From Corynebacterium terpenotabidum Y-11 (GTDB lineage Bacteria > Actinomycetota > Actinomycetes > Mycobacteriales > Mycobacteriaceae): 64,000 bases of DNA. Numbering within the stretch: the first letter of the stretch is position 1; each line of letters starts with the position of its first letter. A model generated the notes under the pieces. It was given only the letters and a program-made list of their open reading frames with translations, was not told where the DNA came from and did not search any database. A program made the translations under genes and the position numbers. Location: positions 1,302,001 to 1,366,000 of the forward strand of contig NC_021663.1 of assembly GCF_000418365.1 (NCBI RefSeq). The letters are read 5' to 3'. Shown here in pieces: positions 10,180 through 18,765 of the stretch.

Positions 10180-10821
10180 ATGTTCGCCATCCACGCCCTC
10201 TATCACGGGCGGTCGCGTCGCCGTGCCGACTACATCCGCGATGTCGCTGAGGCACTGTCCTCCACCAGTGCGGTCACCGGTGCACGTGTCTACGGCGCCG
10301 AAGGATTCGCCGTGCTCTCCCCCGATGCCGACGGTGCCACCACCGTGGTCCTCAATCTGCTGCAGGCCGGGGACTTCGCTGTCGGCATCGGAACTGTGCT
10401 GCAGGACGCTGCAGATGCCACGGACGCCATGGTCGCCGAGGACACCGAGGCCGTGGCGGAGCACTGTTACGCCACCGCCGCCCGCTCCTTCGGTCGGCAG
10501 CACCGGGCAGGGACCGTCCGGACACGGATCGAACAGCCCGGTCCCGGTGGAGTCCGTGCCCCCGGTATTCCCGCGGAGATCGCCGAGGACATCACCGCGG
10601 CATTCACCCTGCTCGCACACGTCCTGTCCCGTCGTACCCCGGAGGGACGCGAGGCCACGGCACTGATGCGTCAGGGCCATCTACAGACCGAGGCTGCTGC
10701 GCTGGTGGGAATCTCGAAGCAGGCGATGTCACAACGGTTGGCAGCGGCCGGCTGGCAGGCGGAGCAGGCAGGGTGGACGCTTGCCGTCCACATGCTCCGG
10801 CGGGTCACCGACCTGGGGTGA
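10180..10821 (+). CDS. Hypothetical protein with C-terminal helix-turn-helix
   Basis: The 213-residue protein has an N-terminal alpha/beta region of about 125 residues (MFAIHALYHGRSRRRADYI... with an alternating strand/helix pattern) and a C-terminal HTH of sigma70 region-4 or Xre style at roughly residues 168-190 (TEAAALVGISKQAMSQRLAAAGW). This suggests a DNA-binding regulator or an HTH-tagged accessory protein. The family is not one I can name; SatD-like proteins were considered because of the N-terminal style but the match is not convincing. The next gene is convergent 16 bp downstream. Confidence 0.75.
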   Translation: MFAIHALYHGRSRRRADYIRDVAEALSSTSAVTGARVYGAEGFAVLSPDADGATTVVLNLLQAGDFAVGIGTVLQDAADATDAMVAEDTEAVAEHCYATAARSFGRQHRAGTVRTRIEQPGPGGVRAPGIPAEIAEDITAAFTLLAHVLSRRTPEGREATALMRQGHLQTEAAALVGISKQAMSQRLAAAGWQAEQAGWTLAVHMLRRVTDLG

Positions 10822-10837
10822 CCCCCGAGAACAAGGA

Positions 10838-11683
10838 TCAGTGTGACGGCTCAGTGACGAAGTCGACGAGCCGTTCCACCGCGCCAATGAGGGTGGCGTC
10901 CAGATCCCGGAAGGTGTGCACCGAGGAATACACCCGGTGCCACCCGTCCCGGGGTGTCCCCCAGCCGAGCCGTTCGCACACCCCGGTCTTCCAGTCTTCG
11001 CCGCGCGGGACCCGCGGCCATTCCCGGATCCCGACCGAGGCAGGTTTCACCGCCTCCCAGATGTCGATGTAGGGATGACCGGTGACCATCACATGGTCCC
11101 GGACCTTCCGGTCCAGCCCCTCGATGAGTCGGGTCTCCTTCGACCCTTCCACGAGGTGGTCGGCGAGAACCCCGACCCGCCGTCCGGGGCCGGGCCGGAA
11201 CTCAGCGAGCATCTCCGGAAGATTGTCGAGCCCCTCGATGAATTCGACGACAACGCCCTCGACCCGCAGGTCATGTCCCCACACCTGTTCGACGATGGCG
11301 GCGTCATGCAGACCTTCCACCCAGATTCGCGACGGTGCGGCGACCTTGGCCTTCAGGTCGGCAACCTTCCGGGACCCCGAGTTCGACCGCTCCGGGGCAC
11401 GCTTCTCCACATGGCGTACCAGGGTGACGCGGCGTCCCTCGAGTAGGAACGCACCGGGTCGCAGCTTGAACAGCCGGTCGGCCCCGCGCCGGTCCTCCAG
11501 CCGGACGAAGTCACCGTCGTAGGTGCGTTCGACACCGGTGACGGCACCGACCCATTCCCCGTCAGCGGTTTCCACGACCAGTCCGGGGGTCGCCGGGACC
11601 TCCGGCGGGGCGGGACGCCGGGCGGTGTGACCGGTGCGTCCACCACCGAGGACATCGGATCCGTACCTGTCGTTGTATCCCAT
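10838..11683 (-). CDS. DUF3097 family protein
   Basis: This 281-residue protein belongs to an actinobacterial family of unknown function that I recognise from its conserved core: a short N-terminal beta-domain (VVETADGEWVGAVTGVER...DFVRLEDRRG), then WVEGLHDAAIVEQVWG, FIEGLDNLPEMLAEF, GVLADHLVEGSKE and VTGHPYIDIWEAVKP. The acidic pattern (E in WVEGLHD, then D in GVLADHL) recalls a Toprim-like metal-binding fold; that is inference. The start is ATG 11683, 8 nt after a -10 hexamer. It is divergent from the next gene with 39 bp between the starts. Confidence 0.85.
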   Translation of the reverse strand: MGYNDRYGSDVLGGGRTGHTARRPAPPEVPATPGLVVETADGEWVGAVTGVERTYDGDFVRLEDRRGADRLFKLRPGAFLLEGRRVTLVRHVEKRAPERSNSGSRKVADLKAKVAAPSRIWVEGLHDAAIVEQVWGHDLRVEGVVVEFIEGLDNLPEMLAEFRPGPGRRVGVLADHLVEGSKETRLIEGLDRKVRDHVMVTGHPYIDIWEAVKPASVGIREWPRVPRGEDWKTGVCERLGWGTPRDGWHRVYSSVHTFRDLDATLIGAVERLVDFVTEPSH

Positions 11684-11691
11684 GGGCGTGA

Positions 11692-11697
11692 ATTCTA
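11692..11697 (-). promoter_or_regulatory. -10 hexamer TAGAAT for the DUF3097 gene
   Basis: On the minus strand TAGAAT is followed by 8 nt and then the ATG at 11683, which indicates a leaderless transcript. The divergent gene must have its own promoter in the same 39 bp; TAGGCT at 11709-11714 is a candidate. Confidence 0.5.
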
Positions 11698-11722
11698 GGC
11701 GGAGGAGGCTAGGCTGTGACGA

Positions 11723-12565
11723 ATGACGTCCCCCCGTCCCACAACCGGTACCTCTCTGCGTGAGCAACTCTGGTCCCCGGTACAGAACTCGACCCTGTGG
11801 CTCGGTTGGTGGTTGCACGGGCTGTTGTCCGCCGACGAGGTGATCGACGCCTTCACCGAGGTCCAGGGTCCGGCCCACGCTCTCTCGATCGACGCCGCCT
11901 CCGGGGACCCCTTCGACGGGGAGTATTCCGGCCGCCCGACGTCCCTGGTGGATCTGCTCCGCGCGGTCCGGACGGTGACGGCGGACGCCCCGGTGGCGGT
12001 CAGCGCCCGACCGCTCGTCGGGCTGGTACTCGCGGGCCCGGGGGACGTTCCGGCGCTGCCCGCCGGCACCCGGGGTGCTGCCGCGGTGACCGCGTCCGGG
12101 GCGGGCATCATCGTCGCCGATGAGGACCCGGGCGTCCTCCATGTCCTGGTACCGCAACTGGTGGACCGCTCCCTCGTCCTGTGGACCTGGTACCGCACCG
12201 AGGGCCAGCCACCAGCCCCGATCCTCACCTCTCCCGGGGACGCCGACCGGATGCTGACTGAAGCGACAGTGCAGGCGGCGTCGATGATTGAGGATCTGGG
12301 TCTGCCGCCGATCATGCACCGGGCGCCCCGGCTGATGGTCGGTGAACTCAGCGACTACTTCGGTCTGCCCGGGCTGCCTGCCGGGGTAAGCCCGCGGGCG
12401 TCGAAACTCATGGCACGGGCGGATGTGGTCGCCTCCGTCATTGAGGTGACGCGCACCTCGGCGGCCGGAGCCTCCCTGGATCCGCAGCTGCTCCCCCTGA
12501 CACGCGCAGTGCGCACCGCCCGGACGACTGCTGTCGACCATGCGATGCGCGAACTACTGCGGTGA
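11723..12565 (+). CDS. Conserved hypothetical protein (280 aa)
   Basis: No named domain is recognised. The protein is soluble-looking and alanine-rich, with a WSPVQNSTLWLGWWLHGLLS segment near residue 17, a region of alternating beta-strands and helices, and a helical C-terminus. I recall similar proteins in other corynebacteria at this position but no function. The frame is fully open from ATG 11723 to the stop, and codon positions show the same high third-position GC as its neighbours. GGAGGAGG lies about 15 nt upstream, too far for a normal ribosome site, so initiation may be leaderless. It is convergent with the NlpC/P60 gene. Confidence 0.75.
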   Translation: MTSPRPTTGTSLREQLWSPVQNSTLWLGWWLHGLLSADEVIDAFTEVQGPAHALSIDAASGDPFDGEYSGRPTSLVDLLRAVRTVTADAPVAVSARPLVGLVLAGPGDVPALPAGTRGAAAVTASGAGIIVADEDPGVLHVLVPQLVDRSLVLWTWYRTEGQPPAPILTSPGDADRMLTEATVQAASMIEDLGLPPIMHRAPRLMVGELSDYFGLPGLPAGVSPRASKLMARADVVASVIEVTRTSAAGASLDPQLLPLTRAVRTARTTAVDHAMRELLR

Positions 12566-12597
12566 TGTTCCCGTGATTCTTCCGGTGGTGTAACCGG

Positions 12598-14277
12598 TCA
12601 CTCGATCATGCGGACGGCGTAGGGGGCGGCACTGGACCACCGGACGTCGGAGATCTTGACCACGTCACCGGACTGCGGGGCCTCCAGCATCGTGCCGTCG
12701 CCGAGGTAGAGGGCGACGTGGCTGATGCCGTTGGAGCCCCAGAAGAGCATGTCGCCACGGCGTGCCTCGCTGACGGGCACCTGGGTGCCGGAGGTGTACT
12801 GGTAGCCGGAGTAGTGCGCGAGTTCGATGCCCACGGCGTAGAAGGCGTACATCATCAGCCCCGAGCAGTCGAAGCCGACCTTGTTGTAGTCGCCGTAGGA
12901 GTCGGCGACACCGCCGTCGCGGATGCCGAGGGTCGGACCGTAGAAGTTACCGCCGCCCCAGGCGTAGGTGACGCCGAGCTGGGACATTCCCCGGGCGACG
13001 ACGCGCTCGATCTGTTCGGCGACCGTTCCGGTGGCGTCGGGTGAGGAGGTGTCGCCGGTGTTTTCACTGGTCCCGGTCCCGGTACCCAAGAGCGTTCCGG
13101 TGTCTTCCCCGACACCGGACTGTGCATCAGACAGGTCAGCATAGGACTGGGCCGCGGAATCACGGGCGGCACCAGCGGCGGCGGACAGGGCGTTCCCACC
13201 GTTGGCGGCGGCAGTCGCCCCGGCGACGAGGCCTGCTCCGGCGGCGTCGACAAGACCGTCAATGGCTTCCTGACGACGGGTATCACCGGAGGAGTCCTGG
13301 CTGAACACTGCGCTCGACGATCCGGTGGCCGTGTCAGCGGACCCCGTGGCGGACGGGAGGGCGGATTCTTCGGCGACCGTCGTCGTGGTTGCACTGTCGT
13401 CGGTCGATGCGTCCGCTCCGGACGTGTCCTCCGTCGCCGTCGTGGTCGACGACTGAGTGGTCTCCACCTTGGTCACCGCGGCCTCAGCCGCACGACGCTT
13501 GTCGAAGGAGGTGGCGTCCGCATTGTCGGAGGTGACCTGGTTGACGGCGGCGCGGGCGGCCTCGAGCTGGGCCTGCGCGGTCGCAGCCTCCGCGAGAAGA
13601 TCCTGATGGGACTGCGCTTTTGCGGCGAGTTCCTCCTGGACCTGGTTGAGCTGCTCCTCGACATCGGACTGCGCCTGCTGGGCGGCGGTGACCAGGTCGT
13701 CGGCGGTGTTCCGGGCGTCCCGCAGGCGGGACTCCTCATTTGCCGCCTGGGTACGGGCGAGGTCGAGACGGTCGACTTCCGCCTGCTGCTTCTCCGCAGC
13801 GAGCCGGATATAGGTGGCACGGTCGATCGCGTCGTCGGCGCTGCTTCCGGCGGCCAGCGGAACTATCGAGGCGTCTCCACCCTGCGTGTAGGCCGAACGG
13901 GCGATCTCGTCGAGGTCCTCCTGCGCGGTGTCGAGGTCGTCCTGGCTGCCGCCGAGCCGGGAGCGGGCGTCGGTGACCTGGTCCTGGGCCTCCTGGGCCT
14001 CCGCAGTACTGCGGTCGAAGTCGACCCGGGACTTGTTCACCGATTCCCGGAGCTCGCCGAGCTCCCCCTCCAGGGCGTTGACCTCGTCCTGGGTGTCGGA
14101 CACCCGGGTGACGAGGTCGGCGAGATACGCCTCGGCGCCGGTGTCGGAGGACTCCTCGGCGCCGGCGGTGGCCGCCTGGGAGGTGAGGCTGGCGGCGACG
14201 GCGACGGCCAGCAGAGTGCCGGTGCTCCGTAGGGATGCCCCGCGGGCACGGCCACGGGATGTCAATCGAAGTGCCAC
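12598..14277 (-). CDS. Secreted NlpC/P60 peptidoglycan endopeptidase with coiled-coil N-terminus (RipA/RipC type)
   Basis: A 559-residue exported cell-wall hydrolase that should cut the D-Glu/meso-DAP stem-peptide bond during cell separation. An N-terminal signal peptide of about 42 residues ends near TAGAEES. A long Gln/Ala/Glu-rich coiled coil follows (about residues 50-250), of the kind found in Rip hydrolases and thought to hold the enzyme inactive or bind an FtsEX-like partner. Next comes a Ser/Thr/Asp-rich disordered linker of ~170 residues. The C-terminal NlpC/P60 domain has catalytic Cys471 in GFDCSGL and His520 in ISHVALYLGDG. The GTG start 14277 has GGAG 8-11 nt upstream. The equivalent gene (cg1735) also lies upstream of acn in C. 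glutamicum, from memory. Regulation is discussed with the leader and the GlxR site. Confidence 0.92.
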   Translation of the reverse strand: MALRLTSRGRARGASLRSTGTLLAVAVAASLTSQAATAGAEESSDTGAEAYLADLVTRVSDTQDEVNALEGELGELRESVNKSRVDFDRSTAEAQEAQDQVTDARSRLGGSQDDLDTAQEDLDEIARSAYTQGGDASIVPLAAGSSADDAIDRATYIRLAAEKQQAEVDRLDLARTQAANEESRLRDARNTADDLVTAAQQAQSDVEEQLNQVQEELAAKAQSHQDLLAEAATAQAQLEAARAAVNQVTSDNADATSFDKRRAAEAAVTKVETTQSSTTTATEDTSGADASTDDSATTTTVAEESALPSATGSADTATGSSSAVFSQDSSGDTRRQEAIDGLVDAAGAGLVAGATAAANGGNALSAAAGAARDSAAQSYADLSDAQSGVGEDTGTLLGTGTGTSENTGDTSSPDATGTVAEQIERVVARGMSQLGVTYAWGGGNFYGPTLGIRDGGVADSYGDYNKVGFDCSGLMMYAFYAVGIELAHYSGYQYTSGTQVPVSEARRGDMLFWGSNGISHVALYLGDGTMLEAPQSGDVVKISDVRWSSAAPYAVRMIE

Positions 14278-14608
14278 GGTAATGATCTCCTCGTGCGAGT
14301 GGGCGAAAAGTAGTGTGCAGCAGTCCGGTCGCCGGCACCCGTTCCTCCTACTTCCCCGTAGGAGGGGCCGGGGCCCGACGGTCGGACCGTCTGTGCCGTC
14401 GAAGTCACGGTGTCCGTGATCTTCGTGACTAAGGGATGTTGTCCCTTGAACCACTTAGATCACGATTCGTGACCAAACGGCGACAGGTGCACCGTAGGCC
14501 ACACCAGTCTCGGAGGAAACCTCATTCACACAATTCACTTCTGACACCATGCGCACCTTCCGTTGCGCGCCTGTCGTGACCTGCCTCTTTCCCGCGAACT
14601 TCGTCAAG
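14278..14608 (-). promoter_or_regulatory. Long structured 5' region of the NlpC/P60 gene
   Basis: About 330 bp separate the GlxR-type site from the start codon. Within it, four inverted repeats can fold: 14344-14351/14358-14365 (8 bp, CCTCCTAC arm), 14377-14383/14385-14391 (GACGGTC), 14400-14410/14414-14425 (CGAAG and CACGG paired) and 14431-14436/14442-14447 (AAGGGA). A further palindrome TCACGAtTCGTGA lies at 14460-14472. None has a T-tract, so simple termination is unlikely. Conserved riboswitch cores that I know were not found. It may be a cis-regulatory RNA, protein operators, or both. Confidence 0.5.
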
Positions 14609-14624
14609 TGTGAGTTACATCACA
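14609..14624. promoter_or_regulatory. GlxR (CRP/FNR family, cAMP) binding site
   Basis: The sequence TGTGAGTTACATCACA is a perfect match to the GlxR/CRP palindrome TGTGA-N6-TCACA. It lies 332 bp from the NlpC/P60 start and 624 bp from the acn start. GlxR is the global regulator in corynebacteria. The site could act on either divergent gene; position favours the cell-wall hydrolase. Confidence 0.8.
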
Positions 14625-15057
14625 TTCCAGTTCATAACGGCGTGTCGTCTTGAAGATTCGGAGGGGGTGTCACTCAAAGTTTGAAGAAAGGCTTGAATAA
14701 GGTCAAGTCACAATGGTTGACTACTGGGCATCTGTCGCCCTGTGTGCTGCTGCGGCGCTGCCGCCGGGGCCTTCATTGCGGGCGCGGGCCTTGACTGATG
14801 TCAGGAGTGGAAGCTTGACCGCGCGGAGCGGACGGGAATGGGGGCGAACGGAGGTGTCGAGCGGCGCCGGGCGGCCCGTCGGCACCGTCGGCACCGTCGG
14901 CACCGTCGGACGTCGGGGTGGATCCGCTGGCCCGGTCGCTGGGGATACTTATCTTCACAGTTGCGTCTTATCGGGGCGGGGCGGGCCATTGGTGTCCCGG
15001 AAGTCCGAAAAACCCGTTTTTCTTTCAAACAGACAGATGTGACCTGCGATTATGTAG
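14625..15057. other. Intergenic region upstream of acn
   Basis: No gene is supported here. The stretch holds a RamB-like sequence CAAAGTTTGAAG at 14675-14686 (weak), three exact tandem copies of GGCACCGTC at 14881-14907 with a partial copy before them, and an AT-richer segment (14940-15060) leading into the acn promoter. An open frame from ATG 14713 was rejected. Confidence 0.5.
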
Positions 15058-15073
15058 CAATACAGTCGTACTG
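15058..15073. promoter_or_regulatory. AcnR-type operator upstream of acn
   Basis: CAATACAGTCGTACTG matches the published AcnR motif CAGNACnnncGTACTG as I recall it at all but one fixed position. It also contains the perfect inverted repeat ACAGT-cgt-ACTGT (15062-15074). It sits immediately upstream of and touching the putative -10 box, which fits repression by the TetR protein encoded downstream of acn. Confidence 0.65.
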
Positions 15074-15074
15074 T

Positions 15075-15080
15075 TATGAT
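15075..15080 (+). promoter_or_regulatory. -10 hexamer TATGAT of acn
   Basis: TATGAT is one base from the consensus and directly follows the AcnR-type operator. It would place the acn transcript start near 15087 with a leader of about 160 nt. Confidence 0.55.
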
Positions 15081-15247
15081 GGATGCGACGGATCGCAGGC
15101 CGCTGTTGCACAATAGTGGTACGCCTCACACCGGCACGTCCGTATGGGCGTGGCGATGACCAGGTCCACGGTTGCGTGGGAGGCGGGACGTCAGACGAAC
15201 GTCACACAACGACGATTGATAACGAGAAGAGATTCAGGAGCACTCAC

Positions 15248-18049
15248 GTGACTGAAAGCAAGAACTCGTTCGGCGCCAAGGGGACTCTCGAGGTTGGCGA
15301 CCGCACGTACGACATGTTCCGGCTCAGCGCAGTTCCCGGTATGGAGAAGCTGCCGTACTCCCTGAAGGTGCTCGGCGAGAACCTCCTCCGTAACGAGGAC
15401 GGCGCCAACATCACCCGGGAGCACATCGAGGCCATCGCCAACTGGGACCCCTCTGCGGAGCCCAGCATCGAGATCCAGTTCACCCCGGCCCGCGTGGTCA
15501 TGCAGGACTTCACCGGCGTGGCCTGTGTGGTCGACCTCGCCACCATCCGCGACGCAGTCGTGGCCATGGGCGGTAACGCTGACGACGTTAACCCGCTCAA
15601 CCCGGCCGAGCTCGTCATCGACCACTCCGTGATCATCGAGGCCTTCGGCGACGCCTCCGCTCTCGAGCGCAACGTGGAGATCGAGTACGAGCGCAACGAA
15701 GAGCGTTACAAGCTCCTTCGCTGGGCCACCGGCGCCTTCGACAACTTCCGCGTGGTCCCCCCGGGAACCGGCATTGTCCACCAGGTGAACGTCGAGTACC
15801 TCGCCCGGTCGATCTTCGACAAGGACGGCCTGGCCTACCCGGACACCTGCGTGGGTACCGACTCCCACACCACCATGGAAAACGGCCTGGGCATCCTGGG
15901 CTGGGGTGTCGGCGGTATCGAGGCTGAGGCTGCCATGCTCGGCCAGCCGATCTCCATGCTGATCCCCCGCGTCGTCGGCTTCAAGCTCGGCGGCGAGATC
16001 CCCGCTGGCGTGACCGCTACCGACGTGGTGCTCACCATCACCGACATGCTGCGCCAGCACGGTGTGGTCGGGAAGTTCGTGGAGTTCTACGGTAAGGGCG
16101 TCGGCGAGCTGCCGCTGGCCAACCGCTCCACCATCGGCAACATGTCCCCCGAGTTCGGCTCCACCGCCGCGATCTTCCCGATCGACGAGGAGACCGTCAA
16201 CTACCTGCGCCTGACCGGCCGGGACGAGGAGACCTGCGCCCGCGTCGAGGCTTATGCCAAGGAACAGGGCATGTGGCTGGACCCGGAGTTCGAGCCGGCC
16301 TTCTCCGAGTACCTCGAGCTGGACCTGTCCACCGTGGTGCCGTCCATCGCCGGCCCGAAGCGCCCGCAGGACCGCATCGAGCTGTCTGATTCCAAGGCTC
16401 AGTTCCGCAAGGACCTGCACAACTACACCGACAGCACCTCCGGCAACGCCGAGGCGCAGGACTTCGTCGCTGAAGGCGGCAGCGTCGGCGGCCACGCCGG
16501 CAACCCGGCCTCCGCTGCGGACGCCAAGGGCAACCTGCCGTCCGCTGCCATCGGCAACGAGGGTCGCCCCTCCAACCCGATCGAGGTCAACTACAACGGT
16601 AAGGACATGGTCCTTGACCACGGTATGGTCGCTATCGCGTCCATCACCTCCTGCACCAACACCTCGAACCCGTCCGTGATGGTCGGCGCCGGCCTGCTCG
16701 CCCGCAAGGCCGCCGCCAAGGGCCTGACCTCCGCTCCGTGGGTCAAGACCACCATCGCCCCCGGTTCCCAGGTCGTCACCGGCTACTTCGAGAAGGCCGA
16801 CCTGTGGAAGGACCTGGAGAAGCTCGGCTTCTACCTCGTTGGCTACGGCTGCACCACCTGTATCGGTAACTCCGGCCCGCTTCCGGAGCCGATCTCGAAG
16901 GGCATCAACGACGCCGACCTGGCCGCCACCGCGGTCCTGTCCGGTAACCGTAACTTCGAGGGTCGCATCTCCCCCGACATCAAGATGAACTACCTGGCGT
17001 CCCCGATCCTGGTCATCGCCTACGCGATCGCCGGCACCATGGACTTCGACTTCGAGACCCAGCCGCTCGGCCAGGACCAGGACGGCAACGACGTCTTCCT
17101 CAAGGACGTCTGGCCCTCCACCGAGGAGATCCAGTCGGTCATCGACGCCTCCATCACCCGCGAGCTGTACACCGCGGACTACGCGGACGTCTTCAAGGGT
17201 GACTACCGCTGGCAGTCCCTGCCGGTGCCGGAGGGTAAGACCTTCGCCTGGGACGACGCTTCCTCCTACATCCGTCGTGCCCCGTACTTCGACGGTATGG
17301 AGCCGACCCCGGCCCCGGTCGCTGACGTCCACAACGCCCGCGTCCTGTGCCTCCTGGGCGATTCGGTCACCACCGACCACATCTCCCCGGCGTCCTCCAT
17401 CAAGCCCGGCACCCCCGCCGCGCAGTACCTCGACTCCAAGGGCGTGCCGCGCAAGCTGTACAACTCCCTCGGTGCCCGTCGTGGTAACCACGAGGTCATG
17501 GTCCGCGGTACCTTCGCGAACATCCGTCTGCAGAACCAGCTGCTCGACGGTGTGACCGGTGGCTACACCCGTGACTTCACCCAGGAGGGTGGCCCGCAGT
17601 CCTTCATCTTCGATGCAGCCGAGAACTACAAGACGCAGGGCACTCCCCTCGTCGTCCTCGGTGGCAAGGAGTACGGCACCGGTTCCTCCCGCGACTGGGC
17701 TGCCAAGGGCACCCTGCTGCTGGGCGTCAAGGTCGTCATCGCCGAGAGCTTCGAGCGTATCCACCGTTCCAACCTCGTCGGTATGGGCGTCATCCCGCTG
17801 CAGTTCCCGGCCGGTGAGTCCTGGAAGTCCCTGGGCCTCGACGGTACCGAGACCTTCGACTTCGAGGGCATCGAGGCACTCAACGACGGCGTCACCCCGG
17901 AGACCGTGAAGGTCACCGCCACCAAGGAAGACGGCACCACCATCGAGTTCGACGCGGTCACCCGCATCGACACCCCCGGTGAGGCCGACTACTACCGCAA
18001 CGGCGGCATCCTGCCCTTCGTGCTCCGTAACATGATGAAGACCGCCTGA
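15248..18049 (+). CDS. acn: Aconitate hydratase A
   Basis: TCA-cycle enzyme interconverting citrate and isocitrate through cis-aconitate. At 933 residues it is the AcnA/IRP1 type. The [4Fe-4S] cluster ligands are visible as the single cysteine in [14 protein letters not shown] and the pair in [31 protein letters not shown] is the N-terminal active-site segment, and the swivel domain has [16 protein letters not shown] with the catalytic serine region. The start is GTG 15248 with AGGAG 7 nt upstream; the frame stays open further upstream without family similarity. acnR follows 34 bp downstream. Control by AcnR and possibly by GlxR and RamB is suggested by the upstream sites. Confidence 0.98.
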   Translation: MTESKNSFGAKGTLEVGDRTYDMFRLSAVPGMEKLPYSLKVLGENLLRNEDGANITREHIEAIANWDPSAEPSIEIQFTPARVVMQDFTGVACVVDLATIRDAVVAMGGNADDVNPLNPAELVIDHSVIIEAFGDASALERNVEIEYERNEERYKLLRWATGAFDNFRVVPPGTGIVHQVNVEYLARSIFDKDGLAYPDTCVGTDSHTTMENGLGILGWGVGGIEAEAAMLGQPISMLIPRVVGFKLGGEIPAGVTATDVVLTITDMLRQHGVVGKFVEFYGKGVGELPLANRSTIGNMSPEFGSTAAIFPIDEETVNYLRLTGRDEETCARVEAYAKEQGMWLDPEFEPAFSEYLELDLSTVVPSIAGPKRPQDRIELSDSKAQFRKDLHNYTDSTSGNAEAQDFVAEGGSVGGHAGNPASAADAKGNLPSAAIGNEGRPSNPIEVNYNGKDMVLDHGMVAIASITSCTNTSNPSVMVGAGLLARKAAAKGLTSAPWVKTTIAPGSQVVTGYFEKADLWKDLEKLGFYLVGYGCTTCIGNSGPLPEPISKGINDADLAATAVLSGNRNFEGRISPDIKMNYLASPILVIAYAIAGTMDFDFETQPLGQDQDGNDVFLKDVWPSTEEIQSVIDASITRELYTADYADVFKGDYRWQSLPVPEGKTFAWDDASSYIRRAPYFDGMEPTPAPVADVHNARVLCLLGDSVTTDHISPASSIKPGTPAAQYLDSKGVPRKLYNSLGARRGNHEVMVRGTFANIRLQNQLLDGVTGGYTRDFTQEGGPQSFIFDAAENYKTQGTPLVVLGGKEYGTGSSRDWAAKGTLLLGVKVVIAESFERIHRSNLVGMGVIPLQFPAGESWKSLGLDGTETFDFEGIEALNDGVTPETVKVTATKEDGTTIEFDAVTRIDTPGEADYYRNGGILPFVLRNMMKTA

Positions 18050-18083
18050 TAGAGGCGCTCTTCACCCGGAAGGGGCACGACGC

Positions 18084-18686
18084 ATGCCGAAGGTCAGCGA
18101 CAGCGACCTTTCCGAGCGGCGGGCGGAGATCCTGGGAGCAGCCAGACAGTGCTTCGTCACCTACGGGTACGACGGAGCTACTGTCTCCCGGCTGGAGAAG
18201 GCGACCGGAAAATCCCGGGGCGCCATCTTCCATCACTTCCGGAACAAGGAGACCCTGTTCCGGGCAGTGGCACACCGGGACATGCTCCGGATGACGGAGC
18301 TCGCCTCCTCCCGGGGCATGATCGGTCTGATCCGGTACATCATCGATGAACCGGACCTCGCCGACTGGTGGAGCCTCCGCGTCGAGATCACCCGTCGCGT
18401 CCGTAGCGACCGGGAGCTCTTCGACGCCTGGGAGGCTGACCAGAGTTCCCTGCGCGAGGCGGTCACTCTCCGTCTCACCGAGCAGCGGGACTCCGGTCGC
18501 CTGCGGACAGACATCGACCTCGAGACGACGATCCAGCTCCTGGAACTCACGCTCGAGGGAGTTATGTCCCATCTCGCCTCCGATCGGGTCAGCGACCGCC
18601 TCCCGGCGGCGCTCGATCTTGTCGAGGAATCGCTCCGGGCTCATCAGCCACCCGCGAATGGATCGACCGACCCGCAAAGGTCCTGA
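18084..18686 (+). CDS. acnR: TetR-family repressor of aconitase
   Basis: A 200-residue TetR regulator directly downstream of acn. The N-terminal HTH at about residues 32-51 reads TVSRLEKATGKSRGAIFHHF, followed by RNKETLF as in AcnR. The C-terminal helical domain binds the effector; C. glutamicum AcnR is reported to sense citrate with Mg2+, which is established for that protein and only inferred here. The linked operator at 15058-15073 supports autoregulated repression of the acn-acnR transcript. A likely terminator hairpin follows the gene. Confidence 0.94.
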   Translation: MPKVSDSDLSERRAEILGAARQCFVTYGYDGATVSRLEKATGKSRGAIFHHFRNKETLFRAVAHRDMLRMTELASSRGMIGLIRYIIDEPDLADWWSLRVEITRRVRSDRELFDAWEADQSSLREAVTLRLTEQRDSGRLRTDIDLETTIQLLELTLEGVMSHLASDRVSDRLPAALDLVEESLRAHQPPANGSTDPQRS

Positions 18687-18697
18687 AAAAGACTCAC

Positions 18698-18736
18698 CGG
18701 CACCCGCCGCCCCGTTCCACGGGGTGGCGGGTGCCG
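18698..18736 (+). terminator. Strong hairpin after acnR
   Basis: Arms CGGCACCCGCC (18698-18708) and GGCGGGTGCCG (18726-18736) pair perfectly, with a second inner CCCC/GGGG stem and loop GTTCCAC. There is no T-tract, as is common for actinobacterial terminator-like hairpins. It starts 11 bp after the acnR stop. Confidence 0.65.
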
Positions 18737-18752
18737 TCAGCTGTGCGGTCGG

Positions 18753-18758
18753 TAGCAT
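18753..18758 (+). promoter_or_regulatory. -10 hexamer TAGCAT
   Basis: TAGCAT ends 7 nt before the ATG at 18766 and no Shine-Dalgarno is present. It predicts a leaderless start for the next gene and disfavours the alternative ATG at 18757, which overlaps the hexamer. Confidence 0.4.
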
Positions 18759-18765
18759 GATCGGA

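Noticed and set aside
14278..14608. c-di-AMP (ydaO) riboswitch upstream of the NlpC/P60 gene
   Set aside because: The conserved core blocks (GGGGGAACC, GGGUGAA and the 3' CCCGUCAGCUAACC) are not present on the minus strand.
14713..15042. Plus-strand 109-codon frame upstream of acn
   Set aside because: Contains the 9-bp repeat as GTV units, has no ribosome site and no recognisable similarity; it lies among regulatory sites.
15191..17764. 857-codon frame antisense to acn
   Set aside because: High third-position GC in acn removes stop codons from the opposite strand; the translation is Gly/Val/Asp-rich without domains.
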